DNA of 50,135 nt from Lentimicrobiaceae bacterium (GTDB lineage: Bacteria > Bacteroidota > Bacteroidia > Bacteroidales > JAGNHN01), in the NCBI GenBank assembly GCA_018001695.1, contig JAGNHN010000025.1, forward strand, positions 1 through 50,135, written 5' to 3'. This document shows, piece after piece, positions 44,348 to 50,135 of this stretch (within the stretch, counting starts at the first letter, position 1; the number at the start of each line of letters is the position of its first letter). Under the pieces are notes generated by a model. The model had not been told where the DNA came from and made no database searches. It saw only the letters and a program-made list of their open reading frames with translations. The position numbers were made by a program, and so were the translations under genes.

Positions 44348-45586
44348 ATGACGCGCATCAGGAAAGGAAAAGAAACAACCCCTCATGTTGGGATCTTCGG
44401 TCGCCGCAACCAGGGAAAGAGCTCACTGATCAACGCCCTGGCCGGTCAGGAGATTGCCATCGTTTCGGATATGGCCGGAACGACCACCGACCCGGTAAAA
44501 AAATCTATAGAAATTGCGGGTATCGGACCCGTTATTCTGGTAGATACCGCCGGCATCGATGACAGCGGGGAGCTGGGACTGAAGCGCGTCAAACGTAGCC
44601 TGCAGATCCTGCCTACTATCGACCTGGCGCTGGTAGTCCTGGCTGATAATCACATCGACAAGCCGGAGGAGGATCTCATTGCCATGCTTCAGGAACATGC
44701 TGTGCCATTCATCCTTGTGCATAATAAGCAGGATCTGGCGCCACTGAATCCGGCAACCCAAGCGAAATGGCAGTCACAATATGGGGCCACAGTGGTTACC
44801 TTCCAGGCACTGGGGCGTCATGATACCGGACAGCTAGTGCAGGCGATCCGGCATGCCATTCCGGAATCTGCCCTGACAGGGCCCAGTCTGCTGGGAGACC
44901 TTATCGATTATGGAGATGTGGTTTTGCTTATCACTCCCATCGACATCGAGGCGCCGGAAGGAAGAATGATCCTGCCACAGGTGCAAGCCATCCGCGATAT
45001 CCTGGACAATGATGCGGTGGCTGTGGTCATGAAAGAGCGGGAAGTGGATGCTTTTATCCACCGTCTTCAACCCAGGCCAGCCCTTGTCATCACCGACAGC
45101 CAGGTGTTTCTCAAAGCCGATGCCTCCATCCCGCGGGATATCCCACTGACCAGCTTCAGCATCATGCTGGCCCGTTTCAAGGGTGACTTCGAAAACTACC
45201 TTAAAGGCACACCCCATATTAGCAGGTTAAAATCCGGGGACCGTATCCTCATCCTGGAATCCTGTACCCATCATGTCAGTTGTGACGACATAGGCCGGAT
45301 GAAGATCCCCCGCTGGATGACCCATTTCACCGGCCAGGATCTGCAGTTTGATGTCGTCAGCGGCCTTTCGAACATTGAAAGGGATATCCATGAATATGCG
45401 CTGGTGGTGCAATGCGGAGGATGTGTCCTCACCCGCCGTCAGGTTATCAGCAGGTTACGTCCGGCCGTGCAGGCCGGTGTACCTGTAACCAATTACGGCA
45501 TGGCCATCGCATGGATGCACGGAATATATAGCCGCGCAATCGCTCCCTTTGTCAATACGAAAGCTAGCTCCACAGATTACATATAG
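44348..45586 (+). CDS. hydF: [FeFe]-hydrogenase maturation GTPase
   Basis: The 412-residue scaffold protein assembles the 2Fe subcluster made by HydE and HydG and passes it to the hydrogenase. The N-terminal GTPase has the P-loop GRRNQGKSS (18-26), the switch DMAGTTTDP and DTAGI, and the base motif NKQD. The dimerisation domain fills the middle, and the C-terminal Fe-S domain has Cys306-x-His308, then 47 residues, then Cys356-x-x-Cys359, in the known CxHx46-53CxxC spacing. HydE, HydG and the hydrogenase itself are not in the window. It shares a transcript with aspA. Confidence 0.95.
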   Translation: MTRIRKGKETTPHVGIFGRRNQGKSSLINALAGQEIAIVSDMAGTTTDPVKKSIEIAGIGPVILVDTAGIDDSGELGLKRVKRSLQILPTIDLALVVLADNHIDKPEEDLIAMLQEHAVPFILVHNKQDLAPLNPATQAKWQSQYGATVVTFQALGRHDTGQLVQAIRHAIPESALTGPSLLGDLIDYGDVVLLITPIDIEAPEGRMILPQVQAIRDILDNDAVAVVMKEREVDAFIHRLQPRPALVITDSQVFLKADASIPRDIPLTSFSIMLARFKGDFENYLKGTPHISRLKSGDRILILESCTHHVSCDDIGRMKIPRWMTHFTGQDLQFDVVSGLSNIERDIHEYALVVQCGGCVLTRRQVISRLRPAVQAGVPVTNYGMAIAWMHGIYSRAIAPFVNTKASSTDYI

Positions 45587-45776
45587 TCATTATCACAATA
45601 GATCATAAATATTGCCTCATTTAGTTTATTTTGCTTGACAATTCCATTTTTTATTTTATCTTTACTCATCTGCCAGTTCTAGACATTTATTCCAGATTAC
45701 ATCACATATACAGGTGACTGATTTGTAATGCTTTGTAGGTATTTCTAAATAGAAAACCCCTAACCCTAACGAACAT

Positions 45777-46481
45777 ATGAACATCATCATTACAGGAGCA
45801 AGCCGTGGGATCGGATACCAGGTGGTCAAAGCTTTCGCTGAAGACAAGGATAACAATATCCTTGCCATCGCCCGGAACAAACCCGCTTTGAATGAATTAA
45901 AGCGAACCTGCCGTTCAGAAGGCCTGCACGGCAAAGTGTTTTCCCTGCCTTACGACCTCGGAACCCCGGAACTTGAAAAAGGACTGGAACCGCGCATCAA
46001 TGCCTACTTCAGCCATGTTGATCTGCTCATCAACATTGCCGGAACCATGGTTAACAAGCCATTTTTTGAATTGAATGACCAGGATTTTGACGCCCTTTTC
46101 AATGTTAATGTCCGCAGTGTCTTTAAGCTCTGCCAAATCGTTACCAAACTGATGAAGCCGGGCGCCCACATCATCAACGTCAGCAGCATGGGTGGATTCC
46201 AGGGCAGCACAAAATTCCCGGGCCTGTCGCTGTATTCCTCCAGTAAAGGTGCTGTATCGATACTCAGTGAGTGCCTGGCTGAGGAACTCAAACCTGCAGG
46301 TATCAGTGTTAACTGCCTGGCATTGGGCGCAGTACAGACGGAGATGCTGGAAGAAGCCTTCCCTGGATACGAAGCTAAAATCGACCCCTATGCCATGTCC
46401 CGTTTCATCAGAGCATTTGCTTCGGGCGGGCAATTATTCATGAACGGAAAGGTATTGCCGGTATCACCCAGTGTACCTTAA
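45777..46481 (+). CDS. Short-chain dehydrogenase/reductase
   Basis: The 234-residue oxidoreductase has the SDR fold with the dinucleotide motif TGASRGIG (6-13), NIAG near 86, the catalytic serine in VSSMGG and the YSSSKGA motif (Tyr about 152, Lys about 156). It resembles 3-oxoacyl-[ACP] reductases but the fatty-acid context is missing, so the substrate is open. About 190 AT-rich bases without a recognised element precede it. The final residues (VSPSVP) look shortened compared with typical FabG ends, though the active site is complete. Confidence 0.87.
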   Translation: MNIIITGASRGIGYQVVKAFAEDKDNNILAIARNKPALNELKRTCRSEGLHGKVFSLPYDLGTPELEKGLEPRINAYFSHVDLLINIAGTMVNKPFFELNDQDFDALFNVNVRSVFKLCQIVTKLMKPGAHIINVSSMGGFQGSTKFPGLSLYSSSKGAVSILSECLAEELKPAGISVNCLALGAVQTEMLEEAFPGYEAKIDPYAMSRFIRAFASGGQLFMNGKVLPVSPSVP

Positions 46482-46494
46482 AAGCCATAATCTG

Positions 46495-46502
46495 TAACTT
46501 TG
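46495..46502 (+). promoter_or_regulatory. -7 element for the RseC-family gene
   Basis: TAACTTTG matches TAnnTTTG exactly and stands 16 bases before the ATG at 46519. No -33 TTTG is found at 19-21 bases. Confidence 0.4.
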
Positions 46503-46518
46503 CCGGAAATAGTTCCAG

Positions 46519-46944
46519 ATGGGTGAAACAGAAAAGATCCGGCATCCGGGTATCGTAGAATCGGTTTACCCTGATCACGTTATGGTCAGTATCCTGGCAA
46601 CCGCAGGTTGTGCATCCTGCTATGCCAAGGGTTCATGTTCAATGGCCGAGATGAAGGAAAAACAGATTGAGGTACCGGTGGTATCTGGTTCGCAATTCCA
46701 TACCGGGCAACATGTTGTGGTGGAGATGGACTTTGCCACGGGGAAGCGGGCGGTCTTTCTGGGATATCTGCTGCCTTTTCTGATCCTCATGGCTGTCATG
46801 GTGACCACCTATGCGATCACCAGGAAAGATGGACTGGCGGGTTTACTTGGGCTCGCTTCGCTGTTGCCGTATTATTTTACACTATACTATTTCCGTGATA
46901 AGCTGAAGAAGCAAACTGTCTTCCGCCTTGTCGTGATGGATTGA
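46519..46944 (+). CDS. rseC: RseC/MucC family protein (SoxR-reducing system)
   Basis: The 141-residue inner-membrane protein has an N-terminal cysteine-rich part (Cys31, Cys34 and Cys40 in AGCASCYAKGSC) and two membrane helices (about 78-98 and 105-125). The family joins SoxR reduction and sigma-E control in E. coli. In Bacteroidota it usually precedes the rnfBCDGEA genes for the Na+/H+-pumping ferredoxin:NAD oxidoreductase. No rnf gene follows here: within a few bases of the stop, minus-strand Rhs sequence begins. The gene looks intact, although its last residues may be altered by the junction. Confidence 0.85.
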   Translation: MGETEKIRHPGIVESVYPDHVMVSILATAGCASCYAKGSCSMAEMKEKQIEVPVVSGSQFHTGQHVVVEMDFATGKRAVFLGYLLPFLILMAVMVTTYAITRKDGLAGLLGLASLLPYYFTLYYFRDKLKKQTVFRLVVMD

Positions 46945-47115
46945 TCCAATGCAATACTTCATCGCACGCTCGCCGTTGGCATCGTAAATGTAGTGAGAAA
47001 TCTGGCTCCCGTCACTTGTTGCTATCAATCGGTTTATTTCGTCCCAGCAAAGCCGTTGCGTGATGCTGTTCCCTTCATCATGATGGTAAACCATGTTGCC
47101 GTTCGCATCCCACAA
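46945..47115 (-). pseudogene. Rhs repeat fragment
   Basis: On the minus strand the segment encodes WDANGNMVYHHDEGN, then RLCWDEINRLIATSDG and HYIYDANGERAMKY, which are typical YD/Rhs repeat units of Bacteroidota Rhs proteins. It lacks start, core and tip. Its left end is the rseC stop and its right end lies four bases from the stop of the membrane protein gene. It is a remnant that has lost both ends. Confidence 0.8.
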
Positions 47116-47119
47116 TTAC

Positions 47120-47545
47120 TCATAAGAGACTATGATATTTCCTTACCAGATTTCCTACATAGAAAAATGCGATAAGTATAATAAGAACATACAAAATACT
47201 TAAGTAACTCAATAGTTGCCTCTTGCTGCTTTGTAGTCCTTCATATTCATTAATTATCTCACGATACTTACCCTTCCTGTTCACATAACGCATTATAGCA
47301 GCTAAAGTAATGATTGCAAGGTACTTGTAATAAGTATTAGCTTCACTAATCAATTTTGGGTTGATTATGAGAAGTAAAAGATTAGCTACGATCACGAAGT
47401 TTGCAACAAAAATGAGGGATATAACGGATGATGCAAACCAATGAGGTATCTCCTTTTCCTGGAAAAATCTCAAGTAAAAGAAATACACTTTACTGAATAT
47501 GAATTTATACAGTAACATCTGTTTACTTAAACCATTTATGATCAT
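47120..47545 (-). CDS. Small multi-pass membrane protein, candidate immunity to the preceding Rhs tip
   Basis: The 141-residue protein has three or four hydrophobic helices (around FASSVISLIFVANFVIVANL, YYKYLAIITLAAIMRYV and YLSILYVLIILIAFFYVGNL) and a charged loop RKGKYREIINEYE. Its start overlaps the end of the Rhs tip by 23 bases, or begins just after it if the ATG at 47518 is used. A membrane protein placed directly after a glycine-rich toxin fits an immunity protein against a membrane-acting toxin. No family name is recognised. Codon use is AT-rich compared with the left part of the window. Confidence 0.7.
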   Translation of the reverse strand: MIINGLSKQMLLYKFIFSKVYFFYLRFFQEKEIPHWFASSVISLIFVANFVIVANLLLLIINPKLISEANTYYKYLAIITLAAIMRYVNRKGKYREIINEYEGLQSSKRQLLSYLSILYVLIILIAFFYVGNLVRKYHSLL

Positions 47546-48509
47546 TCTTTCCGAACCAAGTACTTGGTCCGTAATCCTTACCTAGATTCCATCCTATACT
47601 CCAGGCTGTCCCAAAGGTAGGAATGAATCCTAAGCCGTTGGAAATCTGCTGAATTGCTCTATCTGTATTGCCGATTTGACCGTTAGCATATTGTGCTTCT
47701 ATATCCATCACACCGTATAATCCAACAGCAGAACCAGCCCACTTAAAATATCTGCTCGTATTACGTGCAAATTTATATTTACCGCCTGTTCTACCATTTC
47801 CTCCCCAAGTTTGACTGCGCATCTTTCCATCTTTCCCGATCCATGTATTAAACCTCTTGCTGAAAATGACTTCACTAGAAACGCTCATAGCACCACCAAC
47901 ATATGGAGCAGCATCTCGTGTTCCATTTGATGAACCATTCCCTCCTGCAGGTGTGGAAGGATTAGTTGATGGCTCAGCATAAAATGAGTGAAACGGGGAC
48001 CCATCCGACCTTTGCCCAACTGCTCTCCCATTTTCTACACTAAATCCATCCCCCTTGATAACTTCAGTTCCGACCGGTGCACGCTCACCTGCAGAATTCA
48101 CATATGTAATATGCTGTTCGGTAGCCCCTCCTTTATCATTTACTCTGGTTGCTTCATTAGTCTCTACATTAACTTCCCAGCCATCCTCAAACATCCCATT
48201 AGGATCAATGATTCTAATGGGATTATTGAACGCATACCGGTACGGTGTCCATCCCGGAGCTTCATCACTCAACGGATCCACGGAAAGCCAGATAGAGATA
48301 TTCGGGTCATAATACCTTGCCCCGAAATAGGAGTACCCCGTCTCATCATCCAACTCTTTCCCCGAAAACTTATACGGAGTGTTCCAGTTGTCGACTATGA
48401 ATTTATTCATTACTTGTTCGTCTGATGCGCCGAAATATTGCGAGAAAATTCTATTACCCTCCTCATAGAAAAGGAATGACATCTCAGAAATGTGTTGATT
48501 TTCGATCAT
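47523..48509 (-). CDS. Displaced Rhs C-terminal tip with a glycine-rich, possibly pore-forming toxin domain
   Basis: The 328-residue frame starts with about 45 residues of uncertain origin, then shows the Rhs core end FSGKELDDETGYSYFGARYY, then DPN.SIWLSVDPLSD, and GWTPYRYAFNNPIRIIDPNG. After residue 115 the sequence is specific to the tip: a Ser/Pro/Gly linker (about 165-200), then TWGGNGRTGGKYKFARNT, hydrophobic YFKWAGSAVGLYGVMDI and FIPTFGTAWSIGWNLGK. Such ends are seen on several Bacteroidota Rhs proteins and may insert in membranes; no enzymatic motif is visible. It has no intact Rhs barrel of its own, so it can only be active if recombined onto a full-length core. The partner gene follows at once. 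Confidence 0.78.
   Translation of the reverse strand: MIENQHISEMSFLFYEEGNRIFSQYFGASDEQVMNKFIVDNWNTPYKFSGKELDDETGYSYFGARYYDPNISIWLSVDPLSDEAPGWTPYRYAFNNPIRIIDPNGMFEDGWEVNVETNEATRVNDKGGATEQHITYVNSAGERAPVGTEVIKGDGFSVENGRAVGQRSDGSPFHSFYAEPSTNPSTPAGGNGSSNGTRDAAPYVGGAMSVSSEVIFSKRFNTWIGKDGKMRSQTWGGNGRTGGKYKFARNTSRYFKWAGSAVGLYGVMDIEAQYANGQIGNTDRAIQQISNGLGFIPTFGTAWSIGWNLGKDYGPSTWFGKNDHKWFK
48261..48320 (-). repeat. Rhs core repeat, copy A
   Basis: These 60 bases, coding ARYYDPNISIWLSVDPLSDE on the minus strand, match 49951-50010 at roughly five of six positions. Such shared stretches allow recombination between Rhs cores and displaced tips. Confidence 0.75.
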
Positions 48510-48523
48510 CAAAAAATAGCGTT

Positions 48524-49252
48524 TTAATCGCCAGTATCTAACCTCGATTTTATCCTACGAATATTGACTTTGCGCAATTTCTTTTTAGTTAAACTATAAG
48601 GTTCTAAATATGGAATTCCATCTGTATTATAGTCTTGCCCATACCCATGTATATAATTGTATGCAATTTGAGTTACAAAATAATTCGATATTTCATAAAG
48701 AGACCCTTCATAAGAAAATTCTCTTTCCTTATGAACTCTTGTAATTGGAAGTTGAAAAGTCATTACTTTCCCAAAGTTCTCAAATTCAATGGGTAATTCG
48801 GTTACAAAGAAAACATCCCATCCACAATAGTTATAATAATATACTCTCTTAAAATTTAAATACCCAAAATTTGATTGGCTCTTTCTATGCATTAATCTAA
48901 TTCCAATTCTATATGGTGGATCAAAATCAGATTCTTTAAATTTTGAAAAGTCAAAATTAGAATATTGAAGATTATAAATGCTTTCGTCTCTTTTTGGGAA
49001 AGGAACATCAATTACAATCCAAATTAATTGCTTATCCTTATTGCAGCTTGCAAACTTATGATTTATGAACAAAATATGATAGTTAATTGCAATTTGAATC
49101 TTATAATCTATTCTAGTTAATTCAATGGCATTGATTATTAATGTATCTTCAATAGAATTATGAGCAATTTCGACTTGTCCATACAATGGTTTTATAAAAA
49201 TCAACATTACTAAGACAGAAACAACGGAAAAGACTTTATCAGTATTCAACAT
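48524..49252 (-). CDS. Exported protein of unknown family, candidate immunity to the JAB-like Rhs toxin
   Basis: The 242-residue product has a signal peptide (VFSVVSVLVMLIFIKPLYG) and a soluble, Tyr- and Phe-rich body with no motif I can name. The start at 49252 shares its A with the toxin's stop codon (TAATG), so the two are translationally coupled. The position directly behind an Rhs toxin fits an immunity protein, here periplasmic or outer-membrane located. The region is strongly AT-rich, in contrast to the chromosome to the left, which suggests recent transfer. The frame is open six codons further upstream, but that start lies inside the toxin. Confidence 0.66.
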   Translation of the reverse strand: MLNTDKVFSVVSVLVMLIFIKPLYGQVEIAHNSIEDTLIINAIELTRIDYKIQIAINYHILFINHKFASCNKDKQLIWIVIDVPFPKRDESIYNLQYSNFDFSKFKESDFDPPYRIGIRLMHRKSQSNFGYLNFKRVYYYNYCGWDVFFVTELPIEFENFGKVMTFQLPITRVHKEREFSYEGSLYEISNYFVTQIAYNYIHGYGQDYNTDGIPYLEPYSLTKKKLRKVNIRRIKSRLDTGD

Positions 49253-50010
49253 TATTTCGCCCTCCTCCATTGCATTTGATAACCTCTATTTACTACTTCA
49301 TTATATGTTCTACTATCATATTCCCAAATTTTATTGTTCGGGACATCATATACTTCTCTCTTATAGTCATATTTTGAATTAGCCGCATTATATAAATCAC
49401 CACTTCTCCTTGGTGATCCAATTGAAGGTGGTCCGCCGGAGCCCGAATGCGAATGTGACATTAAGGAAATACTTGACGTAAAGAAACTTTCATATAATTG
49501 AGTCATCCGCGTATTCTCGGAACTATAATCGGTTCCGACATGTCCCCCTCCTGTATTAGTCAAGCACATTGCAATTTCGGCATTACTGCTTTTTGCCCAA
49601 AAATAGTAGAGATCTTTTGCTTCAGCGTGACTACCAAATGAGAATGACTGATATTCTTCTTCGTTAGTTTGTTGCCTTCCTAAAATCCCAGCAGAAACAT
49701 CAATTGTTCTTTCCTTTTCATTTGAAAGCAAATCAACTTCTGTCAGCGTTGATAAATCAGCATTTCCCTGATATACTTCACCTGCCTTTACAATAATTCT
49801 GCTTCCATTTTGATCCAAATAATGCTTGTTTTCATTCACTCTTGATATTTTTCCGGTTACCCCGTTGATTTCCCATTCATCTCTTCCATCAGGATCAAGA
49901 ACCATTACTGGTCTATTACCTACATAAGAAAACGGCGTCTGATTCGGATACTTATCACTCAGCGGATCCACAGAGAGCCAGATAGAGATATTCGGATCAT
50001 AGTATCTGGG
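49252..50010 (-). CDS. 5'-truncated Rhs protein with a JAMM/JAB-like metalloprotease toxin tip
   Basis: The frame enters at about 50,010 with RYYDPNISIWLSVDPLSD and ends at 49252. Counted from the codon at 49971, the Rhs core ends at VLDPDGRDEW (24-33). Farther on is a tip with Glu132 (NAEIAM), the run TNTGGGHVGTDYS, His173 and His175 (SHSHSG) and Asp192 (SGD). Glu, HxH and Asp in this order match the JAMM metalloprotease site, as in the Toxin-JAB1 group of polymorphic toxins, although the loop between HxH and Asp is longer than in the classical motif. There is no true start codon here: an in-frame TGA lies at 50017-50019 and the upstream part of the Rhs protein is missing. Confidence 0.68.
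   Translation of the reverse strand, partial: PRYYDPNISIWLSVDPLSDKYPNQTPFSYVGNRPVMVLDPDGRDEWEINGVTGKISRVNENKHYLDQNGSRIIVKAGEVYQGNADLSTLTEVDLLSNEKERTIDVSAGILGRQQTNEEEYQSFSFGSHAEAKDLYYFWAKSSNAEIAMCLTNTGGGHVGTDYSSENTRMTQLYESFFTSSISLMSHSHSGSGGPPSIGSPRRSGDLYNAANSKYDYKREVYDVPNNKIWEYDSRTYNEVVNRGYQMQWRRAK
49951..50010 (-). repeat. Rhs core repeat, copy B
   Basis: Second copy of the 60-base Rhs core segment, matching 48261-48320 at roughly five of six positions. Similarity stops suddenly at about 50,010, one codon before the Arg of RYYDPN. Confidence 0.75.
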
Positions 50011-50135
50011 GCTTCCTCAAAAAAGCACAGAGTTTATTCGTGACAGTATGTGTAACGGTCTGAATAGGGTTCAAAGATTGTTTCGGGGATAATCGGTTTA
50101 TACTGCAGCAAAAACTGATCATCCCAGACGTGTTG
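50011..50135. other. Unassigned non-Rhs sequence at the right edge
   Basis: From 50,011 on, the sequence has no likeness to Rhs. On the minus strand one frame is open from the edge to a TAA at 50034-50036 (33 codons, ending SDRYTYCHE); a second frame is open for about 45 codons. Neither is recognised. It may be the end of an insertion element that broke the Rhs gene, or a different gene reaching the junction. The window ends too soon to tell. Confidence 0.3.

Overview
The window comes from an anaerobic member of the Bacteroidota, probably close to the Bacteroidales. The main clues are Por (type IX) C-terminal sorting domains on secreted proteins, a PorE-like OmpA protein, a TonB receptor with an N-terminal carboxypeptidase-like domain, a tricorn protease, DUF349 and AsmA proteins, promoter motifs of the form TAnnTTTG without obvious Shine-Dalgarno sequences, and the [FeFe]-hydrogenase maturase HydF.

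Layout. At 1-95 there is a short segment folding like domain VI of a group II intron, directly against a two-gene polyamine operon (arginase/agmatinase family, then a deoxyhypusine-synthase-like enzyme). At 2.0-5.4 kb is a secreted tricorn protease. At 5.5-8.5 kb is a co-directional cluster: UPF0316 membrane protein, a MinD-like 2x[4Fe-4S] protein that has lost its P-loop, a WbqC protein and an NlpC/P60 peptidase; two junctions are ATGA overlaps. At 8.5-16.6 kb are a large sorted surface protein, an Oar-like TonB receptor with a strong terminator, and a secreted nucleotide-pyrophosphatase-like enzyme. At 16.7-29.2 kb on the minus strand are the PorE-like protein, an AsmA protein with a long coiled-coil tail, aroC, a DUF349 protein, a type Vd patatin autotransporter and a trans-sulfuration-type PLP enzyme. 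Between the AsmA gene and aroC lies a 147-bp array of 7-bp repeats that runs into the aroC stop codon. At 29.2-30.7 kb are two thioredoxins, one a lipoprotein, and a lone IS1595-type zinc-ribbon protein. At 30.8-37.4 kb are three tandem streptopain-family (C10) proteases, each with CUB domains and a sorting tail.

At 37.5-46.9 kb are metabolic genes: hutI and a fused formiminotransferase/cyclodeaminase (histidine to glutamate), MarC, a Dabb protein, an MFS exporter, aspA coupled to hydF, an SDR oxidoreductase and an RseC-family gene, which in this phylum usually heads the rnf operon.

From about 46.95 kb to the right edge the sequence changes abruptly. It is AT-rich in parts and holds a minus-strand series of Rhs cassettes: a 5'-broken Rhs core ending in a JAMM/JAB-like metalloprotease toxin domain with a TAATG-coupled partner gene; a second displaced Rhs tip with a glycine-rich, possibly membrane-active toxin and a multi-pass membrane partner; then a bare Rhs repeat fragment ending within a few bases of the rseC stop. 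This stacked toxin/immunity series is the most distinctive accessory region. The Rhs frame is broken at about 50,010, where unrelated sequence begins.

There is no rRNA, tRNA or CRISPR array that I can see, and no gene-free stretch over 300 bases; the longest is 11772-12059.
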